From Chroococcidiopsidaceae cyanobacterium CP_BM_ER_R8_30 (GTDB lineage Bacteria > Cyanobacteriota > Cyanobacteriia > Cyanobacteriales > Chroococcidiopsidaceae), in contig JAFASY010000100.1 in assembly GCA_019244235.1 (NCBI GenBank), positions 1 to 34,849 of the forward strand: 34,849 nucleotides of DNA, written 5' to 3'. The translations under genes were made by a program, and so were the position numbers. Below are positions 23,630-32,137 of this stretch, piece after piece. The notes beneath the pieces are model-generated. The model saw nothing but the letters and a program-made list of their open reading frames with translations, ran no database searches and was not told the DNA's origin. The number at the start of each line of letters is the position of its first letter. Position 1 is the first letter of the stretch.

Positions 23630-25780
23630 CTATAGGTTTGATGCCATTTTCATTAAAATATCTTGGGAGCTAGCTGGCGAAACACCAGATGGTGGTTGCC
23701 TCTGAATATAGCTTCCGTCGGGCTGCAAGTCCCAAGCTTGACGGTTGTCAGCAAGCATGATGCCAAGGATTTCCTGTAGATCCCTGACATTACTTGGCTC
23801 TTCCACCGGAGTGATCGCCTCAACCCGCTGGTCAAGGTTACGCGGCATCCAATCGGCACTACCAATATAAATTTCCTCTTGACCGTGATTATGAAAGTAA
23901 AAAATGCGGGAGTGTTCTAAAAAACGCCCTATGATACTGATTGCACGAATGTTTTCGCTGACTTCAGAAAGACCAGGACGTAAACAGCAGATCCCGCGAA
24001 CAATCAAGTCAATTTGCACTCCAGCTCGTGAAGCTTCATATAAGGTAGCAATGATCTCTGGATCTACCAGCGAGTTCATCTTAGCAACAATACGACCAGA
24101 CAAGCCATTCTGGCTATGTTCAATCTCACGGCGGATGAGAGCAACGAAGTGTTCACGCATGTTTACTGGTGCCACCAAAAGACGTCGATAAGACTTCTGC
24201 TGCGAGTACCCAGTCAAATAATTGAACAAGTCTGTTACATCAGCGCCCAGCTCTGCGCGGCAGCTAAACATACCTATATCTGTGTAAAGTCGAGCTGTCT
24301 TAGGATTATAGTTGCCAGTACCAATGTGGACATAGCGTCGGATACTATCTCCTTCCCGACGTACTACCATCACGAGTTTACAATGCGTCTTCAAACCTAC
24401 AAAACCATAAACAACATGTACCCCTACTCTTTCTAACCTCCGCGCCCAGTAGATATTGTTCTCTTCATCAAATCGAGCCTTCAGTTCTACCAGAACAGCC
24501 ACCTGCTTGCCATTTTCAGCTGCAGCAATCAAGGCATCTACAATCGGTGAGTCGCCAGAAGTGCGGTAGAGCGTCATCTTGATTGCCAGTACCTCTGGAT
24601 CGTAGGCAGCATGGGTAATAAAACGCAGCACCGACGCGCTAAAGGATTGGTAGGGATGGTGGACAAGCAGATCTTGCTCACGAATCACAGCAAAAAAATC
24701 TTTTCCTGTCTCCCCTCCTGACATTGTGGCAGTCACCATTTCGCTAATCCGTTGCAGGCGGGGCGGCACTACAGAGGGCCACTCTGGATCTTTAAGCTCA
24801 GGGAGTGGTAATGCCGTCAAGGACATCAGATCTCCAAGTCCCAAAAGACCATTCACTTCATAGACATCATTCTCTTCCAAATCTAGCGATCGCCGGAGTT
24901 TCTCCCGCACTGCTTCTGGTGTTGAGGTTTGAATTTCCATTCGCACCGCTGAACCACCAACACGTCGTTTGCGCAATTCCTGCTCGATTGCCAGCAGCAG
25001 ATCATTAGCTTCATCCTGTTCCAGTTCTAGATCGGTGTCACGGGTAATCCGAAATGGATAGTACTCTTGAATGTTCATACCTGGGAACAGCGACTCTAGG
25101 TTATGAGCAATCACCTGTTCCAGCGGTACGCCAGTCCACCGGGAGGAGTGTCTCAGATGCTGAATTCCCAATTCTTCCGGCAAAGCTAAAAATCGGGGTA
25201 GTAAATTAGGCACTTTGACCCTAGCAAAATGCTCTTCTTCAGTTGCTGGGTTTTTAACCACGACTGCTAGATTTAAGCTGAGATTCGAGATGTAAGGAAA
25301 TGGATGGCTAGGATCAACTGCCAGTGGTGTTAAAACTGGGAATATTTGCTCCTCATAGTAGCGTTGTAGGTAAGTCCGCTGTTCTTGATTGAGATCGATA
25401 TATTCAAGGATGTGGATACCCTCTCGCGCCAACTGAGGTCGTATGACTCGCTCAAAGTGCTGATGCTGCTGTGTTACAGTCGGGCGCAGGCGTTGGCTAA
25501 TTTCCTCTAGCTGGGTCTGAGGTGTTCGACCATCCGGTGCTAACTTGCTGACCTGTGCTGCTACCTGTTCCTTCAGAGCGGCAACACGCACCATGAAGAA
25601 TTCATCTAGGTTGGAACTAAAAATTGCTAAAAACTTCAGGCGCTCCAGCAGAGGGGAACGCGGATCGCAAGCTTCCTGCAATACTCGATAATTGAACTCC
25701 AACCAGCTTAGCTCCCGATTGAAGTAGTATTGTGGGTCGCTCAAATTAATGTCTTTAGCAGTCTGCTTTGATTTAGGCAT
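23630..25780 (-). CDS. ppk1: Polyphosphate kinase 1
   Basis: Reversibly polymerises the terminal phosphate of ATP into polyphosphate. The 716 aa protein has the four PPK1 domains in order. The N-terminal block is YFNRELSWLEFNYRVLQEA and the head domain ends near YYPFRITRDTDLEL. Both catalytic-domain histidines are present: the autophosphorylated one in GLKTHCKLVMVV and the second in RFLEHSRIYYFHN. HIGTGNYNPKTARLYTDIG and SADWMPRNLDQRVE are further signatures. I choose ATG 25780 (MPKSKQ). A GTG at 25816 would add 12 residues encoded by repetitive DNA. It lies downstream of sodB on the same strand. Confidence 0.95.
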   Translation of the reverse strand: MPKSKQTAKDINLSDPQYYFNRELSWLEFNYRVLQEACDPRSPLLERLKFLAIFSSNLDEFFMVRVAALKEQVAAQVSKLAPDGRTPQTQLEEISQRLRPTVTQQHQHFERVIRPQLAREGIHILEYIDLNQEQRTYLQRYYEEQIFPVLTPLAVDPSHPFPYISNLSLNLAVVVKNPATEEEHFARVKVPNLLPRFLALPEELGIQHLRHSSRWTGVPLEQVIAHNLESLFPGMNIQEYYPFRITRDTDLELEQDEANDLLLAIEQELRKRRVGGSAVRMEIQTSTPEAVREKLRRSLDLEENDVYEVNGLLGLGDLMSLTALPLPELKDPEWPSVVPPRLQRISEMVTATMSGGETGKDFFAVIREQDLLVHHPYQSFSASVLRFITHAAYDPEVLAIKMTLYRTSGDSPIVDALIAAAENGKQVAVLVELKARFDEENNIYWARRLERVGVHVVYGFVGLKTHCKLVMVVRREGDSIRRYVHIGTGNYNPKTARLYTDIGMFSCRAELGADVTDLFNYLTGYSQQKSYRRLLVAPVNMREHFVALIRREIEHSQNGLSGRIVAKMNSLVDPEIIATLYEASRAGVQIDLIVRGICCLRPGLSEVSENIRAISIIGRFLEHSRIFYFHNHGQEEIYIGSADWMPRNLDQRVEAITPVEEPSNVRDLQEILGIMLADNRQAWDLQPDGSYIQRQPPSGVSPASSQDILMKMASNL

Positions 25781-25790
25781 AAACTCTGAG

Positions 25791-25826
25791 TAAGGAGTAA
25801 GAAAATGCCTCCTCACTCCTTACTTT
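25791..25826. repeat. Hairpin-forming AAGGAGT repeat between sodB and ppk1
   Basis: AGTAAGGAGT (25791-25800) and ACTCCTTACT (25815-25824) are perfect inverted copies around a purine/pyrimidine-rich loop. The words are of the AAGGAGT/GAGGAGT type found as short tandem repeats across large cyanobacterial genomes. It could end sodB transcripts, but no T run is present. Confidence 0.55.
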
Positions 25827-25846
25827 ACTATGTGACAAAAGCTGCT

Positions 25847-26446
25847 CTACTTAGCTGCAGCATAGTTTTGGGCAACGAAATCCCAGTTAATCAGGTTGTC
25901 GAGGAAGGTCTGGAGGTAGTCTGGACGACGGTTCTGATAATCCAAGTAGTAGGCGTGTTCCCATACATCAGCGGTTAACAACGGAATTTTGTTGTCTACA
26001 ATCGGGTTTTCAGCATTTAGTGTCTTCAGCACCTTGAGTTCGCCATTATCGAGAACTAGCCAAGCGTAACCACTGCCAAACTGAGTTGCACCAGCATTCT
26101 TAAACTCTTCCTTGAACTTTTCCAAGCTGCCAAAAGAGGAATTAATTTTTTCAGCTAATTCACCGCTGGGGCTACCACCGCCTTTCTTTAGACCGTTCCA
26201 GTAGAAAGTATGATTCCAGACCTGAGCAGCATTATTGAATATAGTTGCCTTAGATGAGTCGTTATGGGTTGCCTTAATGACTTCCTCTAAAGGCTTGTTA
26301 GCAAGCTCTGTGTCCTTTGTCAGATTATTGAGGGTATTCACATAGGCCGCATGATGCTTATCGTGATGGAACTTGAGGGTGTCTGAGCCTATGTAGGGAG
26401 TCAGAGCATCGTAATCATAGGGTAAGGGGGGAAGTTCAAATGCCAT
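25847..26446 (-). CDS. sodB: Iron superoxide dismutase
   Basis: Dismutates superoxide to oxygen and hydrogen peroxide in the cytoplasm. The 199 aa mature-type sequence starts MAFELPPLPYDYDALTPYIG. The metal ligands are His27, His79, Asp160 and His164 (DVWEHAYYLDYQNRRPDY). Gln75 in AAQVWNHTFYW is the outer-sphere residue typical of the Fe enzyme. The frame is open 47 codons upstream, to 26587. That extension is hydrophobic and AT-rich and is probably leader DNA, because all cytoplasmic FeSODs start at MAFELP. A membrane-anchored form would be the alternative. Confidence 0.93.
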   Translation of the reverse strand: MAFELPPLPYDYDALTPYIGSDTLKFHHDKHHAAYVNTLNNLTKDTELANKPLEEVIKATHNDSSKATIFNNAAQVWNHTFYWNGLKKGGGSPSGELAEKINSSFGSLEKFKEEFKNAGATQFGSGYAWLVLDNGELKVLKTLNAENPIVDNKIPLLTADVWEHAYYLDYQNRRPDYLQTFLDNLINWDFVAQNYAAAK

Positions 26447-26671
26447 TGGTTTCAATTCTCTATTGACCGCTTTCCAGTTTAAAACTAATTCAGAAGCTTG
26501 GGAGGCTATTTGTAGAGGTGTATTAAACAATTTGAGGTTGAAAATCCCGATAAAGCAAAGGATAATTATTTTTTTTGCTAATCTCAACCAATAGTTAACT
26601 CGAAAAGGGTAAGTTTTTTTATTTTCATCTGTGTTATACTAGAAAAATATGCCATTGGACAGAAATAGTTC

Positions 26672-27319
26672 TCAGCTTTTTCGAGAGATTGAGATCGTAG
26701 CTAGTCCGTACACTTGGATTCCAGACTGCCTTAATATCTGTGCAGCAGCCCTTGCAGTAGCACCAGTGGTGTAAACATCATCTAGCAACAATACTGGGCT
26801 GTTTGGGCGGTTGGAGCGGAATTCTGAACCTAGACCAAAGGCCATCGCTAAGTTCTTTTCTCGCGCATCTGCTGATATGCGAAACTGAGCCTCAGTTGGT
26901 CGGATACGCTGCAACCCCATTCGTTGCAAACGTAAGCCTGTTGTATCGCAAAAACTTTTAGCCAAGAGCGCTGCTTGGTTGTAGCCCCGTTCCTCTTGGC
27001 GACTAGTATAAAGTGGAATAGGAACAACAATTAGTCCTGTATTGATAAGCTGTGAACTCAACCAAGACCTCGCTAGCCAGCGTCCCAAAGGTCGAGCTAG
27101 CTGAGGTTGGTTTTCGTACTTCAGTGCAGCGATCGCTCTTTTGAGCGTACTGCCATACACCCCCCAAGCAAACACAGGTAATTGCCCTTGCCAAAGCCCA
27201 GCGGGGTTAGGCAATGCCTGATGTTGTATTTGCCTAGCACAGTCCTGACAGAATTCTTTGGCAGTCTGGCGGTGACATAGGGGGCAGTGAGACTGAAGAA
27301 AAAAATTGAGCAAGCTCAT
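26672..27319 (-). CDS. comFC: ComF family phosphoribosyltransferase-like protein
   Basis: ComF/GntX-type protein, linked to DNA uptake in naturally competent bacteria. The N-terminus is a zinc ribbon, CPLCHRQTAKEFCQDC. Then comes FAWGVYGSTLKRAIAALKYE, and the type I phosphoribosyltransferase fold has GLIVVPIPLYTSRQEERGYN and the PRPP loop VLLLDDVYTTGATA near the C-terminus. I start at ATG 27319 (MSLLNFFLQ). ATG 27382 (MIRYRPQ) is possible. The 5' end overlaps the 3' end of the large upstream gene out of frame, and a 9 bp hairpin sits just before the chosen ATG. The protein is about 215 aa, normal for the family. Confidence 0.88.
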   Translation of the reverse strand: MSLLNFFLQSHCPLCHRQTAKEFCQDCARQIQHQALPNPAGLWQGQLPVFAWGVYGSTLKRAIAALKYENQPQLARPLGRWLARSWLSSQLINTGLIVVPIPLYTSRQEERGYNQAALLAKSFCDTTGLRLQRMGLQRIRPTEAQFRISADAREKNLAMAFGLGSEFRSNRPNSPVLLLDDVYTTGATARAAAQILRQSGIQVYGLATISISRKS

Positions 27320-28826
27320 CGCAGCTGCCGGAGGTAGCTCCGGCAGAACGTTGAGTAGGCGCTGGGGACGGTATCTTATCATATTCGTATTCTGACGCAA
27401 CCCTTGTCCTCTCCTCAACGAGTGTCATCAATGGATCTCCAATAGTCGTAATTTTCCAAGGTTGATCTGCAACCTGCCGAGCTGCAATGAGAAACGGAGT
27501 CAGCCTCCGTAGATGTTCTGCCAGCAATTGTGGCGTTACAAACGCTTGGAGATAAGGCTCATTGACACTACCAACATAAGCATATGTACCGTGTTCTAGC
27601 CACCGTCCACCTACTGTATTACGATCGTCAGGGGCAGTGGCAGACCAGCTATGAATAAAATGTACTGCTGCTGGTGTATTAAGAGTTGGCACATCCTGCA
27701 CAGAAGCATTACCATCTCCCAGATTGAATGAGGTACTAGAGCCTTTGGAATTGACAAAGATCAAATCAAAGTTCAAGCCATTAGCGGTTAGTTGACGCCA
27801 ATTGCTGACTCCTGCTTGAGGGCGTTGGATTAGCTGTACATCTAGATCAATGTCACTCAACTGGCGGGCAGCCTCATTCATGGCGTATAGTCCCCATACA
27901 TCAGACCTCGGATATGTGTCATAGAGCAATGCGGTTTTCTGGGTAAGGAAGATAGAACACATTGCCTGGTAAAGTGCCCTCACGGATGAGCCATAGATCC
28001 AGCCAACCACTGCCCATCGCTGGCCATCTGGATGCCGAGCTAGACCATCGGTTATCGCCAGTCGATCCCCAGCCGTTTCGCTAGGCTGATACTTAACTGC
28101 CATCTGCCGAGCTATGGTAATGGTATCAATGTCATCACCAAGTTCGGCATAGGTGTAACCAGTCTTTTCTACTACCTGTTGAACGTTATCCTGAAGTGAT
28201 TGCCATTGAGCTGGACTAAGAGAGCTATTGGGGGAGCCAAAATCCCCCTCAAGAAAAACTAGGGGTTGACCTCTATCTGCCGCCAAAGAGACTGCTGCTG
28301 GCCAAGCTGAATCACTCTCCCAAGTAACTACGACTCCTGGTGGCCGCCATCCTAGACGTTGCCACACCTTTTTTAGTAGTTCTCCCGGTTCTGAATTCCA
28401 TGCCTTAGCTGTTGCTCTCAGCATTTGCTGCCTGAGAGTTTGACCTTCCGGCAAGGGTTGAGCAACGGTTGATAGACGAATGACTTGGGCTGGATGGAAA
28501 CGCCGCAGAAATATTGGCGTGTAGTACTCATCCTCAATCAGAATTGGCCAGCGCCCCTGGAGGCTCCACTGCTCAATCGCGCTGAGAAAGGTAGCTGCGT
28601 CAGGAACCAGTACAACGCGATCTACAGTAGGAATCTGGACGCGAAGCTTAGTAATGCGTTTGCCAATTTGGGTTGCCCAAGTTAACTGTTCTATAGAGTT
28701 AGGCTGGATAAATTCGGGAGTGGGAGTATTGGATAGTTGGATGAATTGATTGAAAAATAATATGCCAGGAAGGCAGATTAGGCACAAAATCAGGATCCAA
28801 AAAGCAGGACGCAAAAATCGGTCCAT
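27234..28826 (-). CDS. Membrane-anchored protein with peptidase C25-like features, function unknown
   Basis: A 530 aa protein with one N-terminal hydrophobic helix (about 8-28: PAFWILILCLICLPGILFFN), so probably anchored with a large outward domain. I do not recognise a confirmed family. The part from VHFIHSWSATAPDDRN through GGRWLEHGTYAYVGSVNEPY to ITTIGDPLMTL resembles the end of gingipain-type C25 or caspase-like folds (a His, an ALE/GGxxYxG block, then GDPxxxL), but I cannot point to a sure catalytic Cys. The last about 28 residues, or about 50 if comF starts at 27382, overlap comF in another frame and may be a run-on after loss of an earlier stop. It stands 35 bp after the McdB-like gene. 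Confidence 0.65.
   Translation of the reverse strand: MDRFLRPAFWILILCLICLPGILFFNQFIQLSNTPTPEFIQPNSIEQLTWATQIGKRITKLRVQIPTVDRVVLVPDAATFLSAIEQWSLQGRWPILIEDEYYTPIFLRRFHPAQVIRLSTVAQPLPEGQTLRQQMLRATAKAWNSEPGELLKKVWQRLGWRPPGVVVTWESDSAWPAAVSLAADRGQPLVFLEGDFGSPNSSLSPAQWQSLQDNVQQVVEKTGYTYAELGDDIDTITIARQMAVKYQPSETAGDRLAITDGLARHPDGQRWAVVGWIYGSSVRALYQAMCSIFLTQKTALLYDTYPRSDVWGLYAMNEAARQLSDIDLDVQLIQRPQAGVSNWRQLTANGLNFDLIFVNSKGSSTSFNLGDGNASVQDVPTLNTPAAVHFIHSWSATAPDDRNTVGGRWLEHGTYAYVGSVNEPYLQAFVTPQLLAEHLRRLTPFLIAARQVADQPWKITTIGDPLMTLVEERTRVASEYEYDKIPSPAPTQRSAGATSGSCDELAQFFSSVSLPPMSPPDCQRILSGLC
27325..27346 (-). promoter_or_regulatory. Hairpin just upstream of the comF start
   Basis: CTGCCGGAG (27325-27333) and CTCCGGCAG (27338-27346) are a perfect 9 bp inverted repeat with a four-base loop. 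On the minus strand it lies 6-27 nt before ATG 27319 and would bury the CGGAG Shine-Dalgarno-like stretch. It also lies inside the end of the upstream reading frame, so ribosomes finishing that gene would open it. This would couple the two genes; inferred. Confidence 0.5.
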
Positions 28827-28861
28827 ACAAACTGCTCACTGCTCCAAATCTAGAAGCCGCT

Positions 28862-29398
28862 TCAATCAACCCAGCCTATATCAGCATTAGAAAATTTAGG
28901 GGGTTCAGAGTGGGGCTGAATCAAATTATATTTAGGTCTATTTTCTGGGCGCTTTTTGAGGGCATGAGATGCCTGAGAAGGCTTAGAGTTAGCTTCCGAC
29001 AGTTGTAAGAGTTCGGTCTTCACCTGCTTTAGCTCAGCTTTGATTTGCTCGGCTTGCCTCAACTCTGCTTGTAGCTGATCGAGCAAGTTTTTTTGTTTCT
29101 CTAAGTCTGATTGCAAACTAGCGATTTGCTGCTGGTAAGAAATTTCTTGTTTCTGAGCTGCCTGAAGTGCTGCCTTCAACTCAGTCACTGTTTTTTCCAA
29201 CTCAGCTGTGGTTGAAATGAGGCGCTGTTCGCTCACAGACACAGCGGTTGTTGTCTCTGGTGCTGGAGGCTGGTCAGGTGTGGCTGCATCTAAGTCTGAT
29301 GATTTTGCTTCCTGCTCCTCCTGCTGCACAGCTTCCAAATCGCGGGGTTTGTCTGCTTCTTGCTTTAGTAGATCCCCTAGAGAACGTCTCCTAGCCAT
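28862..29398 (-). CDS. mcdB: Probable carboxysome positioning protein McdB (type 2)
   Basis: A 178 aa protein in three parts: a charged, disordered N-terminus starting [20 protein letters not shown], a Gln-rich coiled coil at about 55-140 (AALQAAQKQEISYQQQIASL and following), and a basic then short C-terminus ending ADIGWVD. McdB proteins share exactly this plan and an invariant Trp close to the C-terminus, here Trp176. The start overlaps the stop of the ParA gene (TAATG), so the two are translationally coupled. McdB would coat carboxysomes and stimulate the ATPase. No carboxysome gene is in the window, and a different ParA partner protein remains possible. Confidence 0.6.
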   Translation of the reverse strand: MARRRSLGDLLKQEADKPRDLEAVQQEEQEAKSSDLDAATPDQPPAPETTTAVSVSEQRLISTTAELEKTVTELKAALQAAQKQEISYQQQIASLQSDLEKQKNLLDQLQAELRQAEQIKAELKQVKTELLQLSEANSKPSQASHALKKRPENRPKYNLIQPHSEPPKFSNADIGWVD

Positions 29399-30054
29399 TA
29401 CTTCCTCCAATACCGCTGGATTTCATCCGCCACACGACGGTAGTCTGCTGCCGCTTCCCGTGCATTCTTGCCGCGCCACTGAGTAATAGGTAAACCCTCC
29501 AGTGCAGCTTGCTCGTGAGCTTTATAGGCACGTACAAATGCCTCACAAGCAGGGATTCCCAATTCTTTGAGGGTTTTCTGTGCCTCCTTAGCTTCCCCCC
29601 AACGCCGCGAATCTACTCGTGTCAGCAACACTCGATGCGCTACCCCCGTTGGCATAACTACTGACTTAACTGTTTCAATCAGGACAGCTAGGTCCATCGG
29701 CGCTGGTGGCGTGGGTAGAACTAGATAATCAGCCGCAGGCACTACAGCTGCCAAAGCAGCAGCAGCTAACGCCGGAGGCGTATCTACTATAACTAAATCG
29801 TAGTTTTTGACTTTCCGCAAACCCCCCAACAGTTCTGGATCTGTTTCCTGAGTTAAGTCAAAACCCATGCTTTGTTCATTCCGCTCTGCCCACCAGGTTG
29901 CAGAACCTTGAGGGTCAGCATCAATGAGCAACACTCGGTTTCGCTCCCCAAGAGTTGCAGCTAGATTTATCGCTGTTGTCGTCTTACCAACTCCTCCTTT
30001 ACCGTTCAAGACCACAAGTATCTTTACCTGAGAAGATGGCAACCTGACAGACAT
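29398..30054 (-). CDS. mcdA: ParA/MinD-type ATPase, probable McdA (type 2)
   Basis: A nucleoid-binding ParA-family ATPase that forms dynamic gradients to space a cargo. The deviant Walker A with signature Lys is KGGVGKTT at 19-26, Walker A' is DADPQGS near 45-51 and Walker B is [10 protein letters not shown]. The 218 aa length fits a small chromosomal ParA with no N-terminal HTH. I start at ATG 30054 (MSVRLPSSQ); the frame is open to 30195, with another ATG at 30099. The partner downstream is McdB-like rather than ParB-like, which suggests carboxysome rather than chromosome or plasmid segregation. A strong dyad lies upstream. Confidence 0.65.
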   Translation of the reverse strand: MSVRLPSSQVKILVVLNGKGGVGKTTTAINLAATLGERNRVLLIDADPQGSATWWAERNEQSMGFDLTQETDPELLGGLRKVKNYDLVIVDTPPALAAAALAAVVPAADYLVLPTPPAPMDLAVLIETVKSVVMPTGVAHRVLLTRVDSRRWGEAKEAQKTLKELGIPACEAFVRAYKAHEQAALEGLPITQWRGKNAREAAADYRRVADEIQRYWRK

Positions 30055-30124
30055 CTCTGCTGTTGATTTAGAGGTTTGCAAGTTTATAACTCTAAACATT
30101 TGATTGTATCTCTTAGTATATCTC

Positions 30125-30156
30125 GTTACTGTCAACAAAAAAAGTTGACAGGTAAC
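30125..30156. promoter_or_regulatory. Long dyad upstream of the ParA gene (candidate operator)
   Basis: GTTACTGTCAAC (30125-30136) and GTTGACAGGTAAC (30144-30156) are inverted copies with a single bulged base, separated by seven A residues. It sits 70-100 bp before the chosen ParA start, in the divergent gap with the membrane protein gene. It could be an operator or a 5' UTR hairpin. It falls inside the longest open frame of ParA, a reason to prefer the later start. Confidence 0.55.
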
Positions 30157-30360
30157 TGAATAAGGTGTGACGGAACACAAAAAATGGCTTAGCATTCCGC
30201 TACCCTGTATTTAAGGTGTGTTAAAACACTTAGCAAGTCATTGTAGACAACGCTGTTGAACAGCAGTAGTCACTATCAACCTTTTGGTTAAAGTGGTTAT
30301 GGACACTAAACCAACACCCAGTTCAGTGTTCAAAATACTCAAACTGTTAAGCTGTGTAGC

Positions 30361-31002
30361 ATGAGAAGAAGTACCAAAATTCTAGCAAGGCTTCAGAGTG
30401 TTAGAGAGATTAAACGACATCAACGATACAGCAGATGGCAAATCTCTCAAAATCTGGTTGTCGCCATCTGCTTAATGCTTATCCTGGCTACAACAGGTAT
30501 CACTTGGATGCTGACAAAGAAAGATGTAACACTTGCTGGTGTTCCGATACCGTTGATTATCAAGGCGTTTTCAGACACAACCGCAGTTAAGTATTTTATA
30601 TTAGGCGATAAAAGGGCATTTCACGATCGCCTTGAACAAATGGGCCTCAAGGAAGAAATTAAGGCTTTTTATCGACCTGAAATCCACAATGAAATCAAAC
30701 TAGATCAATATATTCATCAGATCTTCTATAACGACACTGGTTATGTAGGAGATGCTTATTACGTCAATTCTCAGGGAATATTGACTCTGAAGAATCCTGC
30801 AGCAGCACAAGCCTATGACCCTAACTTTGATGAGTGGTACCCATTAGCACTTCAAGCAGGAGTCGTTATCGGTAGTAAAAACAAAAACGGAATTCAGTAC
30901 GTTATTAGTCCTACAGGTACAGAAGCTCCTTACAACGAAGTTGCCGCCACTTTTCCTCCAGATGAGTTGCGAAACCTAATACAGGCTAAGCAACAGAAAT
31001 AA
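30361..31002 (+). CDS. Single-pass membrane protein, function unknown
   Basis: A 213 aa protein with a basic N-terminus, one hydrophobic helix at about 31-51 (LVVAICLMLILATTGITWML) and a soluble C-terminal domain of about 160 residues containing AFYRPEIHNEIKLDQYIHQI and YVGDAYYVNSQGILTLKN. Topology by the positive-inside rule puts the domain outside the cytoplasm. I do not recognise a family. The start at ATG 30361 has no strong ribosome binding site. It is divergent from mcdAB and 19 bp upstream of the oxidoreductase gene, with which it may be co-transcribed. Confidence 0.7.
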   Translation: MRRSTKILARLQSVREIKRHQRYSRWQISQNLVVAICLMLILATTGITWMLTKKDVTLAGVPIPLIIKAFSDTTAVKYFILGDKRAFHDRLEQMGLKEEIKAFYRPEIHNEIKLDQYIHQIFYNDTGYVGDAYYVNSQGILTLKNPAAAQAYDPNFDEWYPLALQAGVVIGSKNKNGIQYVISPTGTEAPYNEVAATFPPDELRNLIQAKQQK

Positions 31003-31021
31003 CCATCAAGAGGATAGAACG

Positions 31022-32137
31022 ATGACAAACCCTTTACATGTCGGCATCATCGGTGCCAACGCCAATCGCGGTTGGGCGAAGGAGTCGCACGTCATTGCAG
31101 TTCAAAAGCTTGCAGGATTGGAACTTGCAGCGATCGCGACCCGCAGACAGGAAACTGCTGACGCAGCCGCTAAAGCTTTCAGTGCTCAGTCAGCCTATGG
31201 CAATCCAGCAGATCTCATTCAAGATCCTGACATAGACCTTGTGGCAGTTTGTGTTAGGGTGCCCAACCATCGTGAACTAGTGTTAGGTGCGATCACGGCA
31301 GGCAAGCACATCTATTGTGAGTGGCCGCTCGGTCGCAACATAACCGAGACTGAGGAAATGGCAGCCGCCGCACACAATGCTGGAGTCCATGTGGCGATCG
31401 GGCTTCAGGCGCGGATGAGTCCTGCCGTGCATCGCGCTTGTGATCTCATCGCTTCGGATGAGATCGGCCGGGTGCTGAGTGCCCGGCTTTACTCCAGCAC
31501 TGGTGCTTTCGGTGAGAAAATGGTGGCAGCAGATGCCTACTTAGAGAACGCCGAGAACGGTGCTACCCTGATCACAATTCACGGCGGTCATGCGCTGGAT
31601 CTTGCCAGTATGGTGCTGGGTCAGCTCGAAGACGTGAGTGCGCTGACCACGATCCAGTACCCCAAAATCGAGGTTGGTGATGACTTGAAGCGGCAGGCGC
31701 GATCAATCCCCGATCACCTGCTGGTGCAGGCACACCTTGTGAGCGGCGCGCTGCTGTCGATCGAGGTTGCTGGCGGTCGCCCCCCTGGATCACCGTTTCG
31801 CTTGGAAGTCATTGGAGAAAAGGGTGTCCTCGCGTTAGACGGAGGCGCACTCCGCGGCTTTCCAACGGGTCGCCTCCACCTGTCGCTGAATGCTCAGCCT
31901 CAACCGATCAACGAAGGCGAGCTAGAAGTGATGCCAGACACCGCCGCCAATGTCGCGGGAGTCTATGCCGCGCTTCGCGATGACATTGCTCATGGAAGTG
32001 TGATCGCGCCTGACTTTACTCATGCAGCTCACCTGGCGAGGCTAGTTGATGTCGTGGAGTCGTCGGCACAGACAGGAACTCGGAGCAAATCCAGACTCGA
32101 CCTATCCCCCCACTCCCTACTACCTAATAGGCTCTGA
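31022..32137 (+). CDS. Gfo/Idh/MocA-family oxidoreductase
   Basis: A 371 aa NAD(P)-dependent sugar or polyol dehydrogenase-like protein. The N-terminal Rossmann motif is VGIIGANANRGWAKE. The usual EKP motif appears as CEWPLGRNITETEEM, with Trp in place of Lys. The C-terminal alpha/beta domain has TIHGGHALDLASMVLGQLED, which contains the conserved His region. The substrate cannot be told. The last about 15 codons (from DLSPHSLLPNRL) run into a CCCCCACTCCCTAC repeat and overlap the 3' end of nrdJ by 18 bp, so the original C-terminus may have been replaced by repeat DNA. Rather high GC in the second half hints at transfer. Confidence 0.88.
   Translation: MTNPLHVGIIGANANRGWAKESHVIAVQKLAGLELAAIATRRQETADAAAKAFSAQSAYGNPADLIQDPDIDLVAVCVRVPNHRELVLGAITAGKHIYCEWPLGRNITETEEMAAAAHNAGVHVAIGLQARMSPAVHRACDLIASDEIGRVLSARLYSSTGAFGEKMVAADAYLENAENGATLITIHGGHALDLASMVLGQLEDVSALTTIQYPKIEVGDDLKRQARSIPDHLLVQAHLVSGALLSIEVAGGRPPGSPFRLEVIGEKGVLALDGGALRGFPTGRLHLSLNAQPQPINEGELEVMPDTAANVAGVYAALRDDIAHGSVIAPDFTHAAHLARLVDVVESSAQTGTRSKSRLDLSPHSLLPNRL

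Noticed and set aside
23904..24436. Plus-strand reading frames inside ppk1
   Set aside because: They lie wholly antisense to a well-conserved gene and show no protein features of their own.
26447..26587. Signal peptide or membrane anchor on the superoxide dismutase
   Set aside because: The open upstream extension is hydrophobic, but it is very AT-rich, and the Fe enzyme canonically begins at MAFELPPLPY. Treated as leader DNA.
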